Shown: positions 1 to 5,642, numbered from the stretch's first letter. The stretch is DNA of 6,731 nt from Anaerolineae bacterium (GCA_016213455.1 JACRAG010000023.1:1-6731); one strand, 5' to 3'. Numbers and translations are program-made. The notes: generated by a model from the sequence alone, not told the origin.

Positions 1-20
1 GGCCAGCCCAACACCCCAAA

Positions 21-56
21 CCCCAAGATTGTCAAGTTACATTGCGAACAGCCGTG
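21..56. repeat. 36-bp direct repeat, copy A
   Basis: This stretch matches 1974-2009 in 35 of 36 positions; the one difference is T37 against C1990. The similarity stops at position 57. Both copies are intergenic and in the same orientation. Copy A lies 36 bp past the end of the two-gene mscS unit and copy B lies upstream of that unit, so the repeats bracket it at a distance of about 1.95 kb. The repeat carries no obvious internal hairpin. Its reverse strand contains TTGACA, but neither copy has a -10 box at the right distance. A dispersed intergenic repeat family is the likeliest explanation. Confidence 0.8.
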
Positions 57-92
57 AGATTTGGACTCCGGGGTCCTGCAGGTTCGGCGGCT

Positions 93-938
93 TTACATGG
101 CCTTCTCTTCGATGTCCGCGCTGGACGGCCTGGAGACCGGCTGCAGGCGCTCCAACCCCTGTGAAAACAACCCCAATTGGGCCAGCGCCATCCAGATCAG
201 CAGCGCGGTCACCCCCAGGCGCATCACCCGCACCCAGTTGGCAGCGATCTGCTGCGCCGTGTCGAGCTGGCCCTGGATATCATCGATAATAAGCAGGTAC
301 TGTTTCAAAGCGCCGCTGCCTTCACCGGTGGCGGATTGGATGTCCCCGATTTGCTGCGAGAAATTGTCCATCCCGCCCTGCATTTCATCCAGCGAGGTCA
401 TAGACTTGCTGATGCTGGCGCCGGCATCTTCCATCGCGGGCGGCAGCGCATCCAGGCTGGAACCCACATCCAGAATGGCGGTCTGCAGCGGCACTTCGGG
501 CTGGTACACAGCCGAGCCAATGAACGGAATCTGGCTCAGGCCGGTCAGGAAGTTGTCCACGGTTTGTGCGGTGGCTGCCGCGGAATCGAGTGCCTGCTGG
601 GTGGAAGCGATGGACTGCGGCAGGTCCTCGCTGAGCAGCTGGGTCATGGCTTCCAGTGCAGGCTGCGAGTCGCTCAGGGCTGTGCCGAGCGCATCCAGGC
701 TGGTTTGCACTGAGCCAAGGCTGGCCTGGGCCTCTTCCAATGAAGTCAGGGCTGCCTCCAGGCCTCCGCTGGTGGCGCTGAGCGTGCGTTCCAGGATGTC
801 AAAGCTGGCGCTGATTCCGGTGGTCACGTCGCCGGCAAAACGGCCGATGAGCGACAGCCCGGTGATACTGATTGCCAGGCCGATCAGGGCGGTGAGGATG
901 AGCAGAATACCAAACGCGCGTTTCATGAGCAGTTTCAT
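93..938 (-). CDS. Two-TM membrane protein with coiled-coil-like central region, unknown function
   Basis: I do not recognise a family for this 281-residue protein. A hydrophobic segment at about residues 8-32 follows a short basic start, and a second lies at about 238-256. Between them are some 200 residues rich in Ala, Ser, Leu, Gln and Thr with spaced leucines, which suggests long helices or a coiled coil resembling four-helix-bundle sensor ectodomains. The middle contains a small non-helical patch around residues 137-151 with Pro and Gly. The tail of about 25 residues is charged. With two membrane segments, the middle is probably extracytoplasmic and both ends cytoplasmic. The ATG at 938 is chosen because AAGGA lies 8 bases upstream; the internal ATG at 926 has no such site. 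The gene starts 30 bases after the mscS-family gene stops, on the same strand, so the two are probably co-transcribed. It could be a channel partner or an unrelated stress or envelope protein. Confidence 0.8.
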   Translation of the reverse strand: MKLLMKRAFGILLILTALIGLAISITGLSLIGRFAGDVTTGISASFDILERTLSATSGGLEAALTSLEEAQASLGSVQTSLDALGTALSDSQPALEAMTQLLSEDLPQSIASTQQALDSAAATAQTVDNFLTGLSQIPFIGSAVYQPEVPLQTAILDVGSSLDALPPAMEDAGASISKSMTSLDEMQGGMDNFSQQIGDIQSATGEGSGALKQYLLIIDDIQGQLDTAQQIAANWVRVMRLGVTALLIWMALAQLGLFSQGLERLQPVSRPSSADIEEKAM

Positions 939-968
939 CGATCGATTCCTTGCGATGCAGGGTGTGGT

Positions 969-1793
969 TCAGGCAGTCTGCGCCGGCGGGACGACAAGTT
1001 GAATGCCGGCGCGGTTCAATTCATCCAGGGCGTACTTGCGCAACAGCACTTCGGCGGCGCGCTGCTTGCCTGCCTGGGTGCGCGCGGTCACGCGGATCTG
1101 GGTGGCCCAGGGGGTCAGGTTGGTCCATCCGGCTACGATCGGTTCTTCCAGCAGGATGGGCTGCATTTCGGGGTCTTCGGCGGCCTGCCGGGCAGCCTGC
1201 TGCAGCAGCGCGACCACCGGGCGGATATCCTCGCTGTGGGCGAAGTTGAAATCGACGATGGCGCGCGCCCAACTGCGCGAGAAGTTGGCCACGATGCGCA
1301 CCTCCGAGTTGGGAATGGTGTAGAGCCGGCCCGAAAAGTCGCGCACCCAGGTGGCGCGCATGGAGATGCGTTCCACCGTGCCGGTGACCTGCTGGACGGT
1401 GATTTCATCGCCGACGGTGAACTGGTTTTCAACGAGGATGTAAAAGCCGCCGATGTAATCTTTGATCAACGCTTGCGCGCCTAATGAGACCGCCAGGCCG
1501 ATGACGCCCACACTGGCGACGACCGGGGCCAGGTTGATGCCCAGCAGGGCCAGGGTGGCGAAGCCGGCAAAGAACAGCACGGCGCCGCTGGCGATGCTAG
1601 TGCTGACCTGCAGGAGGGTCTTCAGGCGCGCCTGGCGCCCGGCATCCTCGATGGCTTCCAGGCTGGCGCGGATGCGGCTGCTCACTTTACGCAGCAAATA
1701 AATGGCCAGCCAGGCTGTGCCGCCGATTAAGGCCAGTTGCAGCAGATTGGTGAAGTGTTGGCCGAGGAATCGCGTGATGGTGTAGGAATTCAA
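969..1793 (-). CDS. MscS-family small-conductance mechanosensitive channel
   Basis: This is a 274-residue inner-membrane channel that would open under membrane tension and release solutes during hypo-osmotic shock. Membrane segments lie at about residues 14-34, 63-85 and 88-116. The third is the Gly/Ala-rich pore helix typical of MscS (VGVIGLAVSLGAQALIKDY). A beta domain follows with the family features VGDEI, TGTVERISMR and the IPNSEV motif near 160-165, then a mixed alpha/beta C-terminal domain. The length is close to E. coli MscS (286 residues). I place the start at the TTG at 1793, which has GGAGG seven bases upstream. A longer reading from an ATG at 1838 would have to begin inside the predicted -10 box, so it is unlikely. 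The gene leads a two-gene unit with the coiled-coil membrane protein that ends at 93. The family assignment is firm; gating properties and ion preference cannot be read from sequence. Confidence 0.93.
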   Translation of the reverse strand: MNSYTITRFLGQHFTNLLQLALIGGTAWLAIYLLRKVSSRIRASLEAIEDAGRQARLKTLLQVSTSIASGAVLFFAGFATLALLGINLAPVVASVGVIGLAVSLGAQALIKDYIGGFYILVENQFTVGDEITVQQVTGTVERISMRATWVRDFSGRLYTIPNSEVRIVANFSRSWARAIVDFNFAHSEDIRPVVALLQQAARQAAEDPEMQPILLEEPIVAGWTNLTPWATQIRVTARTQAGKQRAAEVLLRKYALDELNRAGIQLVVPPAQTA

Positions 1794-1800
1794 ACCGGCG

Positions 1801-1805
1801 CCTCC
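1801..1805 (-). promoter_or_regulatory. Ribosome binding site GGAGG that fixes the TTG start of the mscS-family gene
   Basis: On the minus strand GGAGG is followed by seven bases and then TTG (1793-1791). No in-frame ATG lies within useful distance, and the upstream in-frame ATG at 1838 overlaps the proposed -10 element. This site therefore decides the start. Confidence 0.75.
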
Positions 1806-1837
1806 GGGTTTGTGGGATAAGGAAAAGCAACGCTTCA

Positions 1838-1866
1838 TTGATACCCGATTCCGGTTGGAAAGGCAA
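1838..1866 (-). promoter_or_regulatory. Sigma70-type promoter of the mscS unit
   Basis: Reading the minus strand, TTGCCT (1866-1861) is separated by 17 bases from TATCAA (1843-1838). A transcript would start near 1831 and give a leader of about 38 bases that holds the GGAGG site. The position agrees with the TTG start at 1793. Confidence 0.55.
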
Positions 1867-1929
1867 GGAAAAGCCCACCTGTACCCAGGACTATTCGCAA
1901 AGTCTGTGATTAACCCTGAATCCACCCCC

Positions 1930-1963
1930 GCGGCTTCGCCGCCGCCCCCTCAGGATAGGGGGC
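1930..1963. repeat. Pair of adjacent GC-rich hairpins
   Basis: The first hairpin has arms GCGGC (1930-1934) and GCCGC (1938-1942) with loop TTC. The second has arms GCCCCCT (1944-1950) and AGGGGGC (1957-1963) with a six-base loop. Neither is followed by a T tract on either strand in the right sense, so they are better seen as REP-like intergenic palindromes than as terminators. Confidence 0.6.
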
Positions 1964-1973
1964 AAAAGAATAT

Positions 1974-2009
1974 CCCCAAGATTGTCAAGCTACATTGCGA
2001 ACAGCCGTG
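1974..2009. repeat. 36-bp direct repeat, copy B
   Basis: This is the second copy of the repeat at 21-56, identical in 35 of 36 positions. It lies next to the hairpin pair on the left and 12 bases before the long inverted repeat on the right. The three may together form one composite repeat element. Copy A has neither the hairpins nor the inverted repeat in the visible sequence. Confidence 0.8.
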
Positions 2010-2021
2010 GCACCTGTACCG

Positions 2022-2108
2022 GGGCTTTCACAAAGTTTCAAAGACCAACCCCACAAGCTTTGGGGCGGGGTCAGGGGGATGGGGCAACGCGTGACTTTGT
2101 GAAAGCCC
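2022..2108. repeat. Inverted repeat with 15-bp perfect arms (MITE-like or cruciform-forming)
   Basis: GGGCTTTCACAAAGT at 2022-2036 is the exact reverse complement of ACTTTGTGAAAGCCC at 2094-2108. The 57 bases between them are G-rich on the plus strand and hold a smaller hairpin, CCCCA (2049-2053) with TGGGG (2061-2065). Partial similarity seems to extend outward beyond both arms (CACCTGTACC on the left, the complement of GCCTGTGACGGGG on the right). The element lies about 100 bases before the nfeD promoter. It encodes no protein and resembles a miniature inverted-repeat element or intergenic palindrome. Confidence 0.7.
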
Positions 2109-2178
2109 TGTGCCTGTGACGGGGTTGTGGTGACTTTTATCCAATCACCTGCCTGGTTGTGCACCCTTTTGACACGGG

Positions 2179-2212
2179 TTTGACGTGCAGCGCAAGCGCG
2201 ATCCTGTATAAT
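2179..2212 (+). promoter_or_regulatory. Probable promoter of the nfeD-slipin-GNAT operon (perfect TATAAT, weak -35)
   Basis: A consensus TATAAT sits at 2207-2212. The nearest -35-like hexamer, TTGACG (2179-2184), is 22 bases away, too far for a standard sigma70 promoter, and the hexamer at 17-base spacing is poor. A transcript from this box would start near 2219, leaving a leader of only about 12 bases with the ribosome site GGAAGG (2219-2224) at its 5' end. Confidence 0.5.
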
Positions 2213-2230
2213 AAAATCGGAAGGTGGATT

Positions 2231-2851
2231 ATGATCCCATTTCTTCTGGATCCCAACATTGGATACATGCTTTTGATCGGCGGATTTGTGCTGGCAGTGC
2301 TGGCGCTGTTTGCTCCGGGCACCGGTTTGCTCGAAATCGGCGCGCTGTTCATGCTGGTTACGGCGGGTTACATCATGGTCAACCTGCCCGTCAACCTGTG
2401 GGCGCTGGTTTTGATGCTCATCAGCCTGGTTCCCTTTGTGCTGGCGGTGCGGCGTACGCGTGGACGCACCAGCTACATTTTGCTGGGCGGGGCCATTGTC
2501 GCACTGGTTCTTGGGTCGATCTTCATTTTCCGCAGCGAAAGCGGCGGCCCGGCGGTCAACCCGCTGCTGGCGTTGATCGGCTCGGGTGGATCGGCGGCGC
2601 TGCTGTGGTTCATGGCGCGCAAGAGCCTGGATGCCTTCATTCGCCCGCCCAGCCACGACCCCAACCGGGTCTCGGGGCAGGTGGGCAAGGCGCGCACCGA
2701 CCTGCGCCCGGAAGGCTCGGTGTATGTGGGTGGCGAGGAGTGGTCCGCCATCGCGACCGGATATGTTCCTGCAGGCACGTCTGTGCGCGTCACTGGCCGG
2801 ACCGGGCTGGTGCTGCAGGTGGAACGATTGTCTGAGGAGGATAAAAACTGA
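2231..2851 (+). CDS. NfeD-family membrane protein (short form, slipin partner)
   Basis: This 206-residue protein has about five hydrophobic segments (roughly residues 10-29, 33-52, 56-74, 83-101, 109-129). A soluble C-terminal domain of about 60 residues has the NfeD OB-fold signature: GQVGKARTDLRPEGSVYVGG near 149-168, then EWSAIATGYVPAGTSVRVT. It lacks the N-terminal ClpP-like serine protease domain of long NfeD proteins, so it is the short form. NfeD proteins are usually encoded beside SPFH proteins and are thought to help assemble or anchor them in membrane domains, as with B. subtilis YuaF/FloT and E. coli YbbJ/QmcA. The ATG at 2231 is preceded by GGAAGG with six bases of spacing; an earlier in-frame ATG at 2159 lies upstream of the predicted promoter. 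Its TGA overlaps the slipin ATG by one base, which implies translational coupling. Confidence 0.9.
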   Translation: MIPFLLDPNIGYMLLIGGFVLAVLALFAPGTGLLEIGALFMLVTAGYIMVNLPVNLWALVLMLISLVPFVLAVRRTRGRTSYILLGGAIVALVLGSIFIFRSESGGPAVNPLLALIGSGGSAALLWFMARKSLDAFIRPPSHDPNRVSGQVGKARTDLRPEGSVYVGGEEWSAIATGYVPAGTSVRVTGRTGLVLQVERLSEEDKN

Positions 2852-3774
2852 TGAATCTGGATGCGGCTACTTTCACTTTGTTGTGTGCGGTGGGTGCGAT
2901 TGTGGTGGTGCTCATCGCCATTCTCTACAACGCGATCAAAGTCGTCCCCGAGTACCAGCGCCTGGTGGTCTTCCGCCTGGGGCGCTGCGTGGGTGACCGC
3001 GGCCCCGGCCTGGTCTTTCTGATCCCGGTGGTGGACCGCGCCGTGCGGGTGGACCTGCGCGAGCAGGTGCGCGAAATTCCGCAGCAGACGTCCATCACCA
3101 AGGACAATGCGCCCATTTCGATCGACTTCCTGTGGTACTACAAGGTGGTTTCTCCCACCGACTCGGTGCTGCAGGTGGGTAATTTCGAGATTGCTGCGCA
3201 GGGCATGGCGACCACCACGCTGCGTTCGGTGATCGGCGGCATTTTGCTGGACGATGTGCTCTCGGAGCGCGAGACGATCAACTCCATTCTGCGCACCCGC
3301 CTGGATGAAGTGACCGGGCGCTGGGGCGTGAAGGTGACCAACGTGGAAATCCGCGAGATCGTCCCGCCGCGTGAGGTGCAGGAAGCCATGAACCGGCAGA
3401 TGTCGGCGGAACGCATCCGCCGCGCCGTGGTGACCGAGTCGACCGGTACGCGTGAAGCCGCCATCAATGTGGCGGACGGCGAGCGCCAGAGCGCCGTGCT
3501 GCGCGCGGAAGGCGAGAAACAATCCGCCATTTTGCGCGCGGAAGGCGAACGCCAGTCGCAGCAGCTGCGCGCCGAAGGTTACGCGGCGGCGTTGAGCCGC
3601 ATCTTCGCGGTGGCAAACACCATCGACCAGAAGACGCTGACCCTGCAGTACTACGAAACACTCAAGAACATGGCCTCCAGCCCCAGTTCCAAATTCATCT
3701 TCCCGATGGAGTTCTTCCGCCTGCTGGAAGGATTGAACCTCAAACCGGGCGAACTGCCCAAGGACGAGTCCTGA
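2851..3774 (+). CDS. Slipin / stomatin-like SPFH (band 7) membrane scaffold protein
   Basis: This 307-residue protein has one N-terminal membrane segment (about residues 8-29), then the SPFH domain (about 30-195). Slipin hallmarks include VVPEYQRLVVFRLGR, GPGLVFLIPVVD, the VREIPQQTSITKDN stretch, TTLRSVIGG and VEIREIVPPREVQEAM. A helical region (about 200-250) contains three tandem 11-residue units of the pattern GE(R/K)QSxxLRAE at 210-242, the usual stomatin coiled-coil repeat. A conserved-looking C-terminal helix and FIFPMEF motif follow. The protein should form large ring oligomers on the inner membrane that organise membrane domains or regulate proteases. GAGGAGG ends ten bases before the ATG, and the start overlaps the nfeD stop (TGATG). 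Length matches prokaryotic slipins such as the archaeal type processed by NfeD proteases. Confidence 0.95.
   Translation: MNLDAATFTLLCAVGAIVVVLIAILYNAIKVVPEYQRLVVFRLGRCVGDRGPGLVFLIPVVDRAVRVDLREQVREIPQQTSITKDNAPISIDFLWYYKVVSPTDSVLQVGNFEIAAQGMATTTLRSVIGGILLDDVLSERETINSILRTRLDEVTGRWGVKVTNVEIREIVPPREVQEAMNRQMSAERIRRAVVTESTGTREAAINVADGERQSAVLRAEGEKQSAILRAEGERQSQQLRAEGYAAALSRIFAVANTIDQKTLTLQYYETLKNMASSPSSKFIFPMEFFRLLEGLNLKPGELPKDES
3478..3576 (+). repeat. Three tandem 33-bp coding repeats in the slipin gene
   Basis: Three consecutive 33-base units encode GERQSAVLRAE, GEKQSAILRAE and GERQSQQLRAE. The period is 11 residues, as in hendecad coiled coils, which is normal for stomatins. The nucleotide copies have diverged at several third positions, so this is an old duplication and not recent slippage. 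Confidence 0.8.
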
Positions 3775-3804
3775 GGCGGGGCCTGAGGAAATGAGCGCAG
3801 CGCA

Positions 3805-4269
3805 TTGAATGCGTCCATCGAGCGGGTCTTCAGCGACTTCACCATTCGCGGCGCAGGGCTGACCGATTTGCCGGCGCTGCGCCGCCTGGAGCACATCTGT
3901 TTTGGTGACGACGCCTGGCCGATGTGGGATCTGGTGGGGGTGCTGGTGCTGCCCAACCTGGTGCGCCTGAAGAGCGTGGCGGACGGCAGGATGGTGGGTT
4001 TTGTCGGCGGCGACCCGCACCCGGCGGAAGGGGTGGGGTGGATCGCCACGATCGGCGTGCTGCCGGAATATCGCCGGCGCGGCATGGCGGTTGAGCTGCT
4101 GGCTGCCTGCGAAGAGTTGATGGGCCTGCCGGTGGTGCGCTTGAGCGTACGCCGTTCCAATGAGGGCGCGCTGCGCCTCTACCGCCGCGAGGGCTACCGC
4201 ATGGTGGACAGCTGGACCGGTTATTACCATGACGGCGAAGACGCCCTGGTGCTGGAGAAAAATCGTTGA
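3805..4269 (+). CDS. GNAT-family N-acetyltransferase (RimI-like)
   Basis: A single GNAT domain fills this 154-residue protein, which should transfer acetyl from acetyl-CoA to an amine. The acetyl-CoA-binding motif A is seen as IGVLPEYRRRGMAVELL near residues 83-99, with R/Q-x-x-G-x-A read as RRRGMA. Motif B is seen as SVRRSNEGALRLYRREGY near 114-131, including the Asn and the Tyr often used as general acid. This pattern resembles RimI-type protein N-acetyltransferases, but the substrate cannot be read from sequence. It follows the slipin gene by 30 bases and is probably the third gene of that operon. The start is uncertain: the only usable in-frame codon is TTG at 3805, whose nearest ribosome-like site GAGG (3785-3788) is 16 bases away. 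The frame is closed by a TGA at 3784 just upstream. Confidence 0.88.
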   Translation: MNASIERVFSDFTIRGAGLTDLPALRRLEHICFGDDAWPMWDLVGVLVLPNLVRLKSVADGRMVGFVGGDPHPAEGVGWIATIGVLPEYRRRGMAVELLAACEELMGLPVVRLSVRRSNEGALRLYRREGYRMVDSWTGYYHDGEDALVLEKNR

Positions 4270-4294
4270 CTTTCAAAGGGAGTGGGTATATACT
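4266..4294 (+). promoter_or_regulatory. Promoter overlapping the GNAT stop codon, driving the SWIM gene or a leader RNA
   Basis: TTGACT (4266-4271) is separated by exactly 17 bases from TATACT (4289-4294), a good sigma70 match. The -35 hexamer contains the TGA stop codon of the GNAT gene. Transcription would begin near 4301, about 175 bases before the SWIM start codon, with the hairpin at 4337-4368 inside the leader. Confidence 0.65.
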
Positions 4295-4336
4295 GATTTC
4301 ACGATGTATGGTATTTCTCACATTCCTTGAGATCGC

Positions 4337-4368
4337 AGGGCTGTCCACGCAGACTAGTGGACAGCCCT
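4337..4368 (+). terminator. Strong hairpin in the SWIM leader: terminator of the upstream operon or attenuator
   Basis: AGGGCTGTCCAC (4337-4348) pairs perfectly with GTGGACAGCCCT (4357-4368), giving a 12-bp stem with an eight-base loop. The following bases, TGCCTTATAAAG, form only a weak T tract, so intrinsic termination would be inefficient. It lies 68 bases after the GNAT stop but also downstream of a good promoter, so it could end the nfeD operon, attenuate SWIM expression, or cap a short RNA of about 70 bases. Confidence 0.6.
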
Positions 4369-4475
4369 TGCCTTATAAAGTCGGTGGGGTGCATCCACGC
4401 ATCGGTCTGGATCAAGATGACAGGACCGCTCGCTAACAGCTCTTTACCCTGTATTCAGAAGGAGATCAGAAAACC

Positions 4476-4703
4476 ATGGATTATGGCATGATTGGCAAAA
4501 TCGAGAAAGCCAAGCGCTACGCGAAGGAAAAAAATCGCATTCATTTCAACCAGTTTACTGTGACGATGGACGGCGAGAATAACGCCCATACGGTGACCTA
4601 TGATGGCGCCGAATGGAAATGCGACTGTGAGTTTTTCCACTCACGCGGACGATGCAGCCACACCATGGCCCTTGAAATGATCCTGGAAGGGATGATCGGC
4701 TGA
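4476..4703 (+). CDS. Small stand-alone SWIM zinc-finger protein
   Basis: This 75-residue cytoplasmic protein is almost entirely one SWIM-type zinc site. The ligands are Cys49, Cys51, Cys60 and His62 (WKCDCEFFHSRGRCSH), matching the CxC...CxH pattern. Ahead of this come a basic helix (IEKAKRYAKEKNRI, about 9-22) and a short beta region (FTVTMDGENNAHTVTYDGAEW). A helix (MALEMILEGMIG) ends it. SWIM domains bind DNA or proteins in larger SWI2/SNF2, MuDR and recombination-related proteins; the job of the tiny stand-alone forms is unknown. The ATG at 4476 is preceded by AAGGAG (4459-4464), 11 bases away. The gene stands alone between its own promoter at 4266-4294 and the terminator at 4764. Confidence 0.88.
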   Translation: MDYGMIGKIEKAKRYAKEKNRIHFNQFTVTMDGENNAHTVTYDGAEWKCDCEFFHSRGRCSHTMALEMILEGMIG

Positions 4704-4763
4704 TCCGGCCTGGGAAAATTGAATAGACCGGTTGGAACACTGACCGGGACGGCGGATAAACAT

Positions 4764-4798
4764 AACCCCCTGCTCAAAACGAGCAGGGGGTTTCATTT
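4764..4798. terminator. Intrinsic terminator between convergent genes, probably bidirectional
   Basis: AACCCCCTGCTC (4764-4775) pairs with GAGCAGGGGGTT (4781-4792) as a 12-bp stem around the loop AAAAC. On the plus strand it runs into TTTCATTT, ending the SWIM transcript 61 bases after its stop. On the minus strand the stem is followed by TTATGTTTATC, so it can also end the LysM gene transcript that arrives from the right. Confidence 0.9.
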
Positions 4799-4846
4799 AC
4801 GATCGGTCAGCGCTGAAAATCAGCACCTGAACAGCCGGAGAATGGT

Positions 4847-5536
4847 TTAGGGGATCTTGAGGGTCATGCCGGCGCGCACATCAGCGGCGCTGCCCAGACC
4901 ATTGGCTGCCAGAATGGCTTCCGGAGAGACATCGCCAAAGTAGCAGGCGATGGTGTAAACCGAGTCGCCAGCGCCAACTTTGTAATCCGCACCCGGGCGC
5001 AGTTCGCGGTTGCCGTGCGAGGCCGAATCCCAGTTGCCAGAGGCGGGGATCTTCAACACGGTGCCAATCTGCGGGCGAGAATTCATGTTCAGGCCGTTGG
5101 CCGAGAAGAATGAATTCAGGTTCAGGTCATAGCGGCGGGCGATGCAGATGGGCCATTCGCCTTTCTGCAGGGTGTAGGTGCTGGGCCGCTCGAGGGTGGG
5201 GATGGGACGCGCCTGGTTGGTAGTGGTGTCCTGACCACCCTGGCCGGCCTGATCGCCGCCCGTGGTGGTTTGACCGCCGCCCGCCTGTTCAGCCGGGGTT
5301 TCGGTGGGCGCAACCACTTCCGCGGGGGCCGGGGTGGCGGTGGCGATAAATTTGGCAACCGCCGTCTGGGTGGCGATTGCGTCCGTCACGGTGGTGGCGG
5401 TGGGCAGGAATTGCAGCTCGCTGGTCGGCGTAGCCACTTCGGCAGGCGGTTTTGAGGCTCGCAGCGTGCAGGCCGAGGTCATCACCAGCGCGGTCAGAAT
5501 GCCCACCATAACGACAACTTTGAGCACCTTGTTCAT
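4847..5536 (-). CDS. Double-LysM peptidoglycan-binding lipoprotein
   Basis: This 229-residue secreted protein begins with a basic start and hydrophobic signal segment (residues 4-20) ending at TSAC, so Cys23 is the likely lipidation site. The lipobox is slightly unusual, with Thr at -3. A low-complexity linker rich in Thr, Pro, Ala, Gly and Gln (about 27-117) precedes two LysM domains, roughly 119-164 (YTLQKGEWPICIARRYDLNLNSFFSANGL) and 183-229 (YKVGAGDSVYTIACYFGDVSPEAILAANGL). Each LysM domain carries one Cys at the same place in its first helix (131 and 198). LysM domains bind N-acetylglucosamine-containing glycans, so the protein should tether to cell-wall or sheath polymers. No catalytic domain is present. 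The ATG at 5536 is chosen because AAGGAG lies nine bases upstream; a longer reading would not begin with a signal peptide. It converges on the SWIM gene. Confidence 0.9.
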   Translation of the reverse strand: MNKVLKVVVMVGILTALVMTSACTLRASKPPAEVATPTSELQFLPTATTVTDAIATQTAVAKFIATATPAPAEVVAPTETPAEQAGGGQTTTGGDQAGQGGQDTTTNQARPIPTLERPSTYTLQKGEWPICIARRYDLNLNSFFSANGLNMNSRPQIGTVLKIPASGNWDSASHGNRELRPGADYKVGAGDSVYTIACYFGDVSPEAILAANGLGSAADVRAGMTLKIP

Positions 5537-5642
5537 CTTCACATTCTCCTTTGTTGAGTGCAAGCGCCTGCCGTAAGCTGGCGAAGGCGGCAAGAAACCT
5601 TAAAAAAGACCGGACGGTTGCGGATTTTAAGATTCCAAAACG

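Larger units (their letters stand above)
1794..2230. other. Divergent intergenic region between the mscS unit and the nfeD operon
   Basis: These 437 bases hold no convincing gene. From left to right they contain the leader and promoter of the mscS unit, two GC-rich hairpins (1930-1963), copy B of the 36-bp repeat (1974-2009), a long-arm inverted repeat (2022-2108) and the -10 box for nfeD. The ten bases CACCTGTACC occur twice, at 1876-1885 and 2011-2020. Open frames that cross this region lack ribosome sites and read through repeats. Confidence 0.7.

Noticed and set aside
61..1002. A 313-codon plus-strand frame opposite the two-TM protein gene
   Set aside because: The minus-strand reading has a ribosome site, membrane segments and an operon partner. 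The plus-strand product is Ser- and Arg-rich with no recognisable feature.
1794..1925. Longer N-terminus for the mscS-family protein, starting at 1925 or 1838
   Set aside because: The extra residues are not membrane-like. The ATG at 1838 lies inside the predicted -10 box, while TTG 1793 has GGAGG at ideal spacing.
1944..1963. Intrinsic terminator at the GCCCCCT hairpin
   Set aside because: No T tract follows on either strand, and no gene ends next to it.
1983..1988. TTGACA on the minus strand inside the 36-bp repeat as a -35 box (also at 30-35)
   Set aside because: At 16-18 bases downstream neither copy has a -10-like hexamer (TTGCCC and GTTGGG at 17).
1985..2656. A 223-codon minus-strand frame covering the nfeD upstream region
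   Set aside because: It is antisense to nfeD and crosses the inverted repeat; its composition (Gln, His, Arg, Asn) is that of a shadow frame.
3791..3808. Five-codon mini-gene MSAAH
   Set aside because: The GAGGAA purine run touches the ATG and leaves no spacing for ribosome binding. I keep it only as a remark on the GNAT start.
2473..4230. A 585-codon open frame on the minus strand
   Set aside because: It runs antisense to three well-supported genes (NfeD, slipin, GNAT). Its product is rich in His, Arg, Gln and Ala, as expected from the complement of GC-rich coding DNA, and it shows no domain.
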